Shown here piece after piece: positions 42,411-51,500 of a DNA stretch of 64,000 nucleotides (positions are counted from its first letter, which is position 1; the number at the start of each line of letters is the position of its first letter). The position numbers and the translations under genes are program-made. The DNA is from Afipia sp. GAS231. Lineage in GTDB: Bacteria > Pseudomonadota > Alphaproteobacteria > Rhizobiales > Xanthobacteraceae. The stretch covers positions 2,294,001 to 2,358,000 of the forward strand of contig NZ_LT629703.1 in assembly GCF_900103365.1 (NCBI RefSeq). The letters are read 5' to 3'. The notes below the pieces were generated by a model, which saw only the letters and a list, made by a program, of their open reading frames with translations, was not told where the DNA came from and ran no database searches.

Positions 42411-42788
42411 ATGGTGTTCCGTCTGTTCATAACCCGGTTGCTGGCGATCGCCATCGTTGCCGCACTGGCTGTTGCGCCTGTCGCAGCGCCGGCCGCGATG
42501 CAGGCCTCCACCATGCATGCCTCGATGGCCGAGATGTCGTCCATGGCCGACGTGTCGTCGATGGCCGCCGATATGCCGTGCTGCCCCGACGAACAGAAGA
42601 GCAAGACCTGCACGGATTGTCCCGTGATCGCGATGTGCGTGTCGACGACGGCCCAGGCCGCGCCGCCCGCGACATCGGCGCTGCCGGTGCGCCACGCGGT
42701 CCGCACCACGCATGCGCTGCGTGACGACGTTTTCGCCGACGGGCTCGACCGCCCCCCTCCTGACCAACCACCTCGAGACCTGGCCTGA
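42411..42788 (+). CDS. Met/Cys-rich exported protein near metal efflux operon
   Basis: The 125-residue product starts with an export-type hydrophobic segment (FRLFITRLLAIAIVAALAVA). Its short mature part has repeated Met (STMHASMAEMSSMADVSSMA) followed by DMPCCPDEQKSKTCTDCPVI, with five Cys in total including AMC. Met-rich and Cys-rich stretches of this sort bind Cu(I)/Ag(I) in other proteins. The ATG at 42411 has only a weak ribosome-binding site; an upstream ATG at 42336 is in frame. It precedes the YtkA-like protein and the RND system and may be part of the same operon. Metal binding is inferred from composition. Confidence 0.6.
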   Translation: MVFRLFITRLLAIAIVAALAVAPVAAPAAMQASTMHASMAEMSSMADVSSMAADMPCCPDEQKSKTCTDCPVIAMCVSTTAQAAPPATSALPVRHAVRTTHALRDDVFADGLDRPPPDQPPRDLA

Positions 42789-42873
42789 CCGACGTTTAGT
42801 CGCCGCCGCTCCCGGCGCGCGATGACGCATGCCGCTTGCCGCGGCAAACCCAGGACATTCGAGGAAACAACAC

Positions 42874-43281
42874 ATGAAGACGTCAAACACCACGCGCGCC
42901 GTTCAGGCGGCGCTGATCGTTGCGGCCATCGGCTGCGCGAGCACGCGAGCTCTTGCCGATATCAGCGATTACCGGTTCGAACTCGTCGACCCCGCCGTCA
43001 AGGCCGGCCCCGACAAGGTCATCACGGTACGGCTGATGAATCAAAAGACCGGCAAGGCCGTGCCCGGCGCCGTGATCTTCGCCACCCGGCTCGACATGGC
43101 GCCGGAGGCGATGCAGGAAATGGTCACCAAGGTGACGCCGGTCGCGGACGCCGAGCCCGGCACCTACAGGTTCCAGGCGACGTTGGGCATGGCCGGCCGC
43201 TGGCAACTTACCCTTGGCGCCAAGATCCAGGGCGAGACCGGCACGCTTGAGAACAAGCTCGTCATCACGGCGCAGCCATGA
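42874..43281 (+). CDS. Exported FixH/YtkA-like protein
   Basis: The 135-residue exported protein has a signal peptide (QAALIVAAIGCASTRALA) and a beta-rich domain with DYRFELVDPAVKAGPDKVIT, VPGAVIFATRLDMAPEAMQE and LGMAGRWQLTLGAKIQGE. This pattern is typical of YtkA-like/FixH periplasmic domains, which are often encoded with copper-handling systems. AGGA lies at good distance from the ATG. Its stop overlaps the RND adaptor start (ATGA), showing that it belongs to the efflux operon. It may deliver metal or stabilise the adaptor; that is inference. Confidence 0.8.
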   Translation: MKTSNTTRAVQAALIVAAIGCASTRALADISDYRFELVDPAVKAGPDKVITVRLMNQKTGKAVPGAVIFATRLDMAPEAMQEMVTKVTPVADAEPGTYRFQATLGMAGRWQLTLGAKIQGETGTLENKLVITAQP

Positions 43282-44636
43282 ACCGCCTCGTTCTCGCATG
43301 CGCCGGCGTCGCGTTGATCGCGGCGGCCGGTGGAGGGCTGGTGGCGGCAGCATTCGCCGCCGACGGACATCACGCGCCGATCTTTTACCAGGATCCGGAC
43401 GGCAAGCCCGACTACTCGCCGGTCCCGAAGAAGACCGCGGACGGGCGCGACTATCGCCCGGTTTCGGCGGATGACGACACGCCTGCGGCCTCGGCCGCAG
43501 GCGCGCGTTCAAACACCGGCGGCGGCAACCGCAAGATCAAATACTACCGCAACCCGATGGGCCTTCCCGACACCTCGCCGGTGCCGAAGAAGGACTCGAT
43601 GGGCATGGACTACATCGCGGTATTCGACGGAGAAGATAGCGACGACGGCACGGTCAAACTCTCGCCCGGAAAAATTCAGCGCAGTGGCGTGAAATCCGAG
43701 CCCGCCGCGCGCCGCGTCATCCGCAATGTGATCCGCGCCCCCGGCACCATCCAGCTCGACGAACGCCGGATTTCCGTGATTGCGATGCGATCGGAAAGTT
43801 TCGTGCTCGGTGTCGCCAACATCACGACAGGATCGCACGTCACCAAGGGCCAGCGGCTGATGGAGATCTACAGCCCGGCGATCGCCTCCGCCGCCGCTGA
43901 ATACATCGCCACCATCACCTCGAAGACGACAGCGGGCGACGGCCTCTACGGCCGCGGCTCGCGGCAGCGGCTGATCAACCTCGATATGCCCGATGCCGCC
44001 ATTGCCGCGATCGAAAAAACCCGCAACGTTCCGACCTCGGTCGAATGGGACTCGCCGCGCGACGGCATCGTGCTGGAGCGCAGCGCTGTCGAGGGGATGC
44101 GGGTGCAGCCGGGCGGCGTGCTGTTCCGGATCGCCGATCACACGCAGGTCTGGGCCCTGATCGACATCGCCGAGCGCGATCTCGGTGCCATCAGCCTTGG
44201 CCAATCGGCCACTGTCAGGGCCCGCAGCTTTCCCGGCCGCGACTTCACCGGCAAGATCGCGGTGATCTATCCCGAAATCAACAAGGAGACGCGGACCGCG
44301 CGCCTGCGCATCGAACTGCCCAACCCCGAAGAGTTGCTGCTGCACGATATGTATGTCGATGCCGAAATCTCGATCGGCAGCGACGCGCCGGTGCTTGCCG
44401 TTCCCGAGAGCGCCGTCATGGACACCGGCAGCAAACAGGCCGTGTTCGTCGACAAGGGACAGGGCCGGCTGGAGCCGCGCGAGATAAAACTCGGTCAGCG
44501 CGGCGACGGCTATGTCGAGATACGCCAGGGTGTCGCCGAAGGCGAGCCCGTGGTGGTCTCCGCCAATTTCCTGGTTGATGCCGAGAGCAACCTGAAGGCC
44601 GCGTTGAAGGGCTTTTCGGAAGGGTCAAAGCCATGA
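43278..44636 (+). CDS. cusB: RND efflux periplasmic adaptor with two heavy-metal-binding domains
   Basis: This 452-residue membrane fusion protein links an inner-membrane RND pump to an outer-membrane channel. After a signal-like N terminus it has two tandem heavy-metal-binding modules: FYQDPDGKPDYSPVPKKTAD and YYRNPMGLPDTSPVPKKDSM with GMDYIAV. The adaptor core follows (RVIRNVIRAPGTIQLDERR, QRLMEIYSPAIASAAAEYIA, EWDSPRDGIVLERSAVEGMR, DHTQVWALIDIAERDLG). Most CusB-like proteins carry one such module or none; two are less usual. It overlaps both neighbours by ATGA. The Met residues in the second module and the CusA-like pump suggest Cu(I)/Ag(I), but Zn/Co cannot be ruled out. Confidence 0.85.
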   Translation: MNRLVLACAGVALIAAAGGGLVAAAFAADGHHAPIFYQDPDGKPDYSPVPKKTADGRDYRPVSADDDTPAASAAGARSNTGGGNRKIKYYRNPMGLPDTSPVPKKDSMGMDYIAVFDGEDSDDGTVKLSPGKIQRSGVKSEPAARRVIRNVIRAPGTIQLDERRISVIAMRSESFVLGVANITTGSHVTKGQRLMEIYSPAIASAAAEYIATITSKTTAGDGLYGRGSRQRLINLDMPDAAIAAIEKTRNVPTSVEWDSPRDGIVLERSAVEGMRVQPGGVLFRIADHTQVWALIDIAERDLGAISLGQSATVRARSFPGRDFTGKIAVIYPEINKETRTARLRIELPNPEELLLHDMYVDAEISIGSDAPVLAVPESAVMDTGSKQAVFVDKGQGRLEPREIKLGQRGDGYVEIRQGVAEGEPVVVSANFLVDAESNLKAALKGFSEGSKP

Positions 44637-47600
44637 TCGCGCGTCTCATCGCCTGGTCGGCGCGTAACCTGCTGCTGGTGCTGTTCGGCACCGGCTTTGC
44701 GGCCGCCGCCGGCATCTACGCCCTCGTCCACCTGCCGCTCGATGCGATCCCCGATCTCTCCGATACGCAAGTCATCGTCTACACCGAATATCCCGGCCAG
44801 GCGCCGCAGGTCATCGAGGACCAGGTCACCTATCCCTTGACCACGGCGATGCTGACGGTGCCGCGATCGAAAGTCGTGCGCGGCTTCTCCTTCTTCGGCG
44901 TCTCCTTTGTTTATGTCATCTTCGAGGACGGCACCGACATCTACTGGGCGCGCTCGCGGGTGCTCGAATTTCTAAACGGCGCGGCATCGCGCCTGCCGAC
45001 CGGCGCGGCGCCGACAATGGGGCCGGACGCCACCGGTGTCGGCTGGGTGTACCAATATGCGGTAATGTCGAAAGAGTTGAACCTGGCCGACACGCGCACG
45101 ATCCAGGACTGGAACCTGAAATTCGCGCTGGCCAAGGCCGAAGGCGTCGCCGAAGTCGCCAGCGTCGGCGGCTTCGTCCGGCAATACAACGTTATCCTCG
45201 ATCCCTTGCGCATGCGCGACCGCGGCATCACCATGACAAAAATGCGCGAGGCGATCCGCGCCAGCAATTCCGACGTCGGCGGCCGCACCGTCGAACTCTC
45301 CGAATTCGAATATGTGATCCGCGGCAAAGGTTATCTGAAAGGCATCAACGATCTCGGCAACATCGTGCTCAAGTCGAGCGGCGGCACGCCGGTGCTGCTG
45401 CGCGACGTCGCCCGTGTCGAACTCGGTCCCGACGAGCGGCGCGGCATCACCGAACTCAATGGCGAAGGCGAGGTTGCCAGCGGCATCGTGCTGCAGCGTT
45501 TCGGCGTCAACGCGCTTGACGTCATCGACAACGTCAAGAAGCGGTTTGCGGAAATCGCCTCCAGTCTGCCGAAATCAGTCGAGATCGTGGCGGTCTACGA
45601 CCGCTCGAACCTGATCAAGGCGGCGATCGAAACCCTCAAACATACCTTGTTCGAGGAAAGCGTCGTGGTCGCGCTGGTCTGCGTCCTGTTCCTGCTGCAT
45701 GTCCGCAGCGCTTTGGTGGCGATCCTGATGCTGCCGGTCGGCGTGCTGATGGCGTTCGGCGCCATGAAGCTGTTGGGCCTCGGTTCCAACATCATGAGCC
45801 TCGGCGGCATCGCGATTGCGATCGGCGCCATGGTCGACGCCGCGATCGTGATGATCGAGAACGCCCACAAGCACCTGGAGCGGGCGGAGCCGGGCAAATC
45901 GCGCATCGATATCCTGATCGAGGCCGCCTCCGAGGTCGGGCCGGCATTGTTCTTCAGCCTGCTCATCATCACCGTCTCCTTCATGCCGATCTTCACGCTG
46001 GAGTCGCAGGAGGGGCGGCTGTTCAGTCCGCTGGCGTTCACGAAAACCTTCTCGATGGCGGCGGCGGCGCTGCTGTCCGTGACGCTGGTGCCGGCGCTGA
46101 TGGTGATCTTCGTTCGCGGCAAGATTGTTCCGGAGCACAAGAACCCGATCAACCGCTTCCTGATCTGGGTCTACCGGCCCGTGATCAAGGGTGTGATGCG
46201 CGCCAAGACTCTCGTCATCGTGCTCGCGCTGGCTACCCTCGCGGTCAGCGTCTGGCCGGCGCGGCAGCTCGGCACCGAGTTCATGCCGAACCTGAACGAA
46301 GGCACCCTGCTCTACATGCCGACGACGCTGCCGGGAATTTCCGTCACCAAGGCCGGCGAGTTGCTGCAGATGCAGGACCGCATTATCCGTTCGTTTCCGG
46401 AAGTCGCTTCCGTCTACGGCAAGGCCGGACGCGCCGCCACCGCGACCGACCCGGCGCCGTCCGAAATGTTCGAGACCGTGGTCAATCTCAAGCCGAAGGA
46501 GCAGTGGCGCGCCGGCCTGACCGTCGACGGCCTGATCGCCGAGATGGACAAGGCGCTGCAGTTTCCCGGCGTGTCGAACGCCTGGACCATGCCGATCAAG
46601 GCCCGTATCGACATGCTGTCGACCGGCATCCGCACCCCGATCGGCGTCAAGGTGATCGGCACCGATCTGGTCGAGCTCGACCGGCTTGCCAAACAGATCG
46701 AGCAGATCATCAAGACCGTGCCCGGCACCTCGTCGGCCTATGCCGAGCGCGGCATCGGCGGCTACTATCTCGACGTGGCGCCGGACCGCACCGCGCTGGC
46801 ACGCTACGGCATCGCGGTGCAGGACGTGCAGGACACGGTGGCGACCGCGCTCGGCGGCCAGACCGTGACCACGACGGTGGAAGGCCGCCAGCGCTTCACC
46901 GTCAACATGCGCTATCCCCGCGACCTCCGCGACAACCCGGAAGCTATCGCCAGCGAAGTGCTGGTGCCAATGCCGGCGGGCGGCGCCGTGCCGCTCGGCG
47001 AGGTCGCCACGGTGACGCCGGCGCGCGGGCCGACCACGATCCGGACCGAGAACGGCCAGCTCGCGACCTACATCTATGTCGATATCCGCGACCGCGATCT
47101 CGGCGGCTACGTCGCCGAAGCGCGGCAGGCGGTGCAGGCCGGCATCCAGTTTCCGCCGGGCTATTACGTGATGTGGAGCGGCCAGTACGAATATCTGGAA
47201 CGCGCCACCGCGCGGCTCCAAATCGTCATTCCGGTAACGCTGCTGATCATCTTCCTGCTGCTGTATCTGAATTTCCGCTCGATCGTCGAGACCATGATCG
47301 TGATGCTGTCGTTGCCGTTCGCGCTGGTCGGCGGCCTCTGGCTGATGTGGTGGCTCGGCTTCAATTTGTCCGTAGCCGTCGCCGTCGGCTTCATCGCGCT
47401 CGCCGGCGTCGCCGCCGAGACCGGCGTCGTGATGCTGATGTATCTGAACCAGGCGCTGGCCCACATCACCGCGCAGCGCGCCGATGAGGGCCGCGCCGTA
47501 ACGCGGAGCGATCTCTACGACGCCATCATGGAAGGCGCGGTCGAGCGCGTGCGCCCGAAGATGATGACGGTGGTCGCGATCATGGCCGGCCTGCTCCCGA

Positions 47601-47788
47601 TCATGTGGAGCAGCGGCACCGGCTCGGAGATCATGCAACGCATCGCGGTACCGATGATCGGCGGCATGGTATCATCGACGCTGCTGACGCTGATCGTGAT
47701 TCCGGCGATCTTTGCGCTGGTCAAGGGATGGCAGCTTGGCAAGGCCGCCATCCGTATTCCGGGGGCTGAGGAAGGATGCCGTCCATGA
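44633..47788 (+). CDS. cusA: Heavy-metal RND efflux pump (CusA/CzcA family)
   Basis: The 1,051-residue inner-membrane pump belongs to the HME-RND family. It has 12 membrane helices, two large periplasmic loops, and the proton-relay helix IAIAIGAMVDAAIVMIENAH with the Asp and Glu typical of this family; PLDAIPDLSDTQVIVYTEYP and YPLTTAMLTVPRSKVVRGFS near the N terminus match CusA-like pumps. The Met residues expected of the Cu(I) site can be seen (for example NAWTMPIKARIDMLSTGIRT). It overlaps the adaptor by four bases. No outer-membrane CusC homologue is encoded in the window, so the channel must be elsewhere. Confidence 0.9.
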   Translation: MIARLIAWSARNLLLVLFGTGFAAAAGIYALVHLPLDAIPDLSDTQVIVYTEYPGQAPQVIEDQVTYPLTTAMLTVPRSKVVRGFSFFGVSFVYVIFEDGTDIYWARSRVLEFLNGAASRLPTGAAPTMGPDATGVGWVYQYAVMSKELNLADTRTIQDWNLKFALAKAEGVAEVASVGGFVRQYNVILDPLRMRDRGITMTKMREAIRASNSDVGGRTVELSEFEYVIRGKGYLKGINDLGNIVLKSSGGTPVLLRDVARVELGPDERRGITELNGEGEVASGIVLQRFGVNALDVIDNVKKRFAEIASSLPKSVEIVAVYDRSNLIKAAIETLKHTLFEESVVVALVCVLFLLHVRSALVAILMLPVGVLMAFGAMKLLGLGSNIMSLGGIAIAIGAMVDAAIVMIENAHKHLERAEPGKSRIDILIEAASEVGPALFFSLLIITVSFMPIFTLESQEGRLFSPLAFTKTFSMAAAALLSVTLVPALMVIFVRGKIVPEHKNPINRFLIWVYRPVIKGVMRAKTLVIVLALATLAVSVWPARQLGTEFMPNLNEGTLLYMPTTLPGISVTKAGELLQMQDRIIRSFPEVASVYGKAGRAATATDPAPSEMFETVVNLKPKEQWRAGLTVDGLIAEMDKALQFPGVSNAWTMPIKARIDMLSTGIRTPIGVKVIGTDLVELDRLAKQIEQIIKTVPGTSSAYAERGIGGYYLDVAPDRTALARYGIAVQDVQDTVATALGGQTVTTTVEGRQRFTVNMRYPRDLRDNPEAIASEVLVPMPAGGAVPLGEVATVTPARGPTTIRTENGQLATYIYVDIRDRDLGGYVAEARQAVQAGIQFPPGYYVMWSGQYEYLERATARLQIVIPVTLLIIFLLLYLNFRSIVETMIVMLSLPFALVGGLWLMWWLGFNLSVAVAVGFIALAGVAAETGVVMLMYLNQALAHITAQRADEGRAVTRSDLYDAIMEGAVERVRPKMMTVVAIMAGLLPIMWSSGTGSEIMQRIAVPMIGGMVSSTLLTLIVIPAIFALVKGWQLGKAAIRIPGAEEGCRP

Positions 47789-48405
47789 CCGAGACCGACC
47801 GCGAGACGCACTGGCAGAATGTCTACGCCACGAAGTCCGAAAAGGAGGTGAGCTGGTTTCAGGAGAACCCTGCCCCCTCGCTCGAACTGATCGCGGCCAC
47901 CGGCCTGTCGCACGAGGCCGCCATCATCGACGTCGGCGGCGGCACGTCACGGCTGGCCGACAACCTGCTCGATCAAGGCTTCCGCCGGCTGACCATCCTC
48001 GATCTTTCGGCCAACGCGCTTGCCGAGGCCAAAAAGCGCCTGGGACCTCGCACCGAGGGCATCGACTGGATCGCCGCCGACGTCACTACTTGGGAGCCTT
48101 CCACCACCTATGACCTGTGGCACGACCGCGCCGCCTTCCATTTCCTGACCGAGCCGATTGACCGCGATGCCTACATCGCTCGCCTGTCGAAAACGCTCCG
48201 CCCCGGCGGTCACGCCATCATCGCGACGTTCGCAGCCGACGGTCCGGAAAGATGCAGCGGACTACCGATCGTGCGTTACGACCCGGAAGGGCTCGCGCGG
48301 ACGCTCGGAGGTGGATTCAAGCTGGTCGAATCCCGCCGGCACGATCATCTGACCCCGGGCGGCAACACCCAGCGGTTTCAGTTCAGCCGGTTCCTGCGCA
48401 GCTAG
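47776..48405 (+). CDS. Class I SAM-dependent methyltransferase
   Basis: The 209-residue protein has a Rossmann-type methyltransferase fold: motif I IIDVGGGTSRLADNLLDQGF, acidic strand LTILDLSANALAEAKKRLG, motif around IDWIAADVTTWEP, then YDLWHDRAAFHFLTEPIDRD and LRPGGHAIIATFAADGPERC. This is the TehB/thiopurine-like group with an NVYATKSEKEVSWFQENP N terminus. It overlaps the 3' end of the RND pump gene by 13 bp, so it is probably co-transcribed. The substrate could be a small molecule or metalloid, but it is not identifiable. Confidence 0.87.
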   Translation: MPSMTETDRETHWQNVYATKSEKEVSWFQENPAPSLELIAATGLSHEAAIIDVGGGTSRLADNLLDQGFRRLTILDLSANALAEAKKRLGPRTEGIDWIAADVTTWEPSTTYDLWHDRAAFHFLTEPIDRDAYIARLSKTLRPGGHAIIATFAADGPERCSGLPIVRYDPEGLARTLGGGFKLVESRRHDHLTPGGNTQRFQFSRFLRS

Positions 48406-48415
48406 AGCGTTTTCG

Positions 48416-48493
48416 AGCGAAGTGGACACCGGTTCGCGTAAAGAAAACGCGTCAAACAAAAGAGGTGAGCCCGGTTCTGATTCAATCAGAACC
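48416..48493. repeat. Dispersed element copy 3 plus GGTTCTGATT palindrome
   Basis: The 5' part (48416-48457) reads AGCGTTTTCGAGCGAAGTGG to AAGAAAACGCGTCAAA, as in copies 1 and 2. A separate perfect inverted repeat GGTTCTGATT/AATCAGAACC follows at 48473-48493. Both lie between the converging methyltransferase and autotransporter genes and may stop transcription from either side. Confidence 0.8.
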
Positions 48494-48519
48494 GATAAGG
48501 CTCTAACGACTGACGCCGA

Positions 48520-51500
48520 TTACCACGAATACCGCACCACGCCCTTGCCGGCATAGCTGGTGGTGACGTTGGAGAACTCGCCCTCGAAGGTGCCGGCGGC
48601 CGACCAGCCGTTCAGCCATTTCTTTTCGGCGGAAGCCGTCAGCAGCACAGCATCGCTGGCTTGGCGTGCGCCGTTGACGATGAAGGACGCGCCCGGCAGC
48701 GTCTGGAAGGTGGCGCCGATGGCCCGATCAGGGTTGTAGTCATGCGCCCAGGCGGCGCGGCCGCGCAGCGTTAACACGCCGTCTTCCATCGCGAATGATT
48801 TATCGGTGCGTAGGCCGAGTTCGCTGCGCGTCGCGGTCACGCTCTTGGCCCCGTAGGCCAGCGCAAACGTGTTGGCGCCCGAAATCGCCTGCTCGGCATA
48901 GGCCGGCAGGTCGAAGGTGGTGAACTGGCCGGCGGCGTACGGCGTCAGGCCGATGCCCTGCGACACGAAGCGGTAGCCGCCCTCGACGCGGCCCGACCAC
49001 GCGTTGGCATTGAACTTCGCCTGCAACTGGTCGATGCCGGCAATGGTCAGCGTGCGGTTGGTGGTGATGTCCTGCCAGCCATAGGCCAGCGCGCCGGAGA
49101 GATAGGCCGCGCCCATGTTGTGCCGGACGAACGCGCCGGCCTGGAACAAATCCGAGCGGCCCGAGCCGAGCCCGTTGGCGACGCTGAAGTTGGTGCCGCC
49201 GCCGGCCAACGCAAAGCCGGCCAGCGTATCCGGCGACAGCCGATAGTCGGCGCCGACCGCCGTGCCATAGAGGTTGCTGCTGGTGGTGTTGGAGCCGACC
49301 ACGGCATTACCGTTGGTGGTCTGCGACCCGCCATAGCCCGCCGCCCACACGCTCCAGCGCTGCGCCGACACCGGCGCCTTGCGATAGATCGCGGCCAGCG
49401 CATCGTTCGGATTGCGTTTTGCCGCATACGCAAGCTGCTGCTCATCGGCATATCCGGCCGCGCCGCCGCCGGCCGACACCGGATCGCCGCGCCCGGCCAC
49501 GAACGGATCGGTCATCACGCCCATGAACTGGTTCATCGCGTTGAAGGTCGACTGCTGCGAGCCGGTCGCCAGTTCGCCGTCTGATTGGGTAAGCTGGCCC
49601 GCGGTCAACGACGCGAACGCCGTCGGGATACCGCCGGTGCGGTTGAAGAAGCCGCTCAGGGCGTTGCCGACATTCTGCTGGTTCTGGTTCAGCACGCCGC
49701 CGGGCAAGCCGAAGTTCAGGTTCAAATCGAGGTAGGCATTGTTGGTATCGTAGCTGAGCGTCGAGTGCATGTTCGCCGGCTGGCCGGTCGTCACCAGCGC
49801 GCCGAACGGGCTGTTCATGTTCACGCCACCGGCCGCCGTGACGATGGTGTAGCGCTTGGAAATGTAGCTTCCGGCAGCGAAATTGGCGCTCACCGTGGCG
49901 CCGTTGAACGAGGCGGCACCGGTGACATTCGTGAATGACGCCGTCGTCGGATTGATCTGCACCAGGTAGGTCGCCGCCGCCTGCAGCACCAGGCTGCCGG
50001 TGACGGTCATCGAAGAGCCCGCGGTGCCGTTGCCCGGCGCGAACGTGCCGCCGTTGACGGTGAGGCTCTGGGTATTGCCGATGCCGCTCAGGTTGCCCGC
50101 CGCCATCGTGAACGTGCCGGTGGTCGTACCATTGTTGAGGAACGTGCCGCTGTTGGTGATCGAGGTCGTCGTGACGGTGCTGGTCGTGCTGGAACTGTTG
50201 AAGGTGCCGCTCGCCGTGTTGACCAGCGAGGTCGCGCTGATCGTGCCGCCGCCCCCGCCCCCGAGATTGGTGGTCCCGGCGTTGGTGTAGGTGGTCACTC
50301 CCGTAAACGACTGATTGTTGACGTTAATGGTCGCGGTCGCGGCGTTGTTGAAGGTCGAGTTGGCGACCAGCGCGCCGATGACGTTGATGCCGCCGCCATT
50401 GTTGGCGATCGGTCCGTTGATCGTGCCCTGCGCGAAGACGATGCCGGCGTTGGTCAGGCCGTTCGACAGCGTTCCCGCCGTAGAGAATGTGCCGCCACCG
50501 GTGTTGGTGACCAGCCCCGTCACCGTACCCGTCGCGTTGTTGGTGAAAACGAACGTGTTGTTGACGGTACCGTTCCAGGTCAGGTTGTTGACGATGGTCC
50601 CGGTGTTGGCCACCACGTTGCCGTTCCAGATGCCGTTGTTGGTGATGCCGGTCGCGCTGCTGGTGTTGCTGGTGACGTCGCCGTTCCAGGTGCCGGTCGC
50701 GGAATTCGTGACCGTACCGCCATTGCTGTTCAGAATACCATTAGTGATGCCATTGTTGGCGAAGGTTGCCCCGGCGGAGTTGGCGATGTTGGTCGCGGTC
50801 AGCGTCCTTCCCGCAGACACAACGACGCCGCTGGCGTTGGTCGAGTTGTTGGTCAGCGTCGTCAGGCCGGTGTAGTTGCCGCCAGAGACAAGCAACTGCG
50901 AGGTACCGTTGTTGGTCAGGGTGCTGTTGCCGAGAAGTGCACCGGTCACCGTGAACACGCTGGTGTTGTTGTTGATGACGGGACCGTTGAGCGTGCCCTG
51001 CATGTTGGCCACGCCGGCGCTGTTCGTCAATCCACCGTTCAGGGTCGATCCCGTCAGGTCGGTAATCGTGCCCGAGTTGGTGATCGGCCCCGTCGTCGCG
51101 GTCAACGTGCCCGAGTTCTGGATGAACGAGCCGGCGCTGTTGCTGATGTTGGTCGCGCTCAGCGTCCGGGCTGCCGCCACCACGATGCCGTTGGCATTGG
51201 TCGAATTGTTCGTCAGCGTCGTGATGCCGGTGTAGTTGCCACCAGTGATGTCCAATTGGGCGGTGCCGTTGTTGGTGAACGTGCTGTTGCTGGTGACGGT
51301 GCCACCGACGGTGAATGTCCCGGCGGTATTGTTGAGAATCGCGCCGTTGAACGCGCCGCCGTTGGCGTTGACCGTGCCAGTGTTGGTGGTGCCGCCGCTG
51401 GTCGTTCCTGCCGTCTGATTATAAGTGCCGGAGTTGGTCAGGCCGCCGGTCAGCGACCCACTATTGTTGCCGATGCCCGCGTTGTTTAGGCCACCGGTCG

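Noticed and set aside
45575..47638. Minus-strand ORF of 687 codons opposite the RND pump gene
   Set aside because: Antisense shadow; composition rich in Arg/His/Asp, typical of reverse frames of GC-rich membrane genes.
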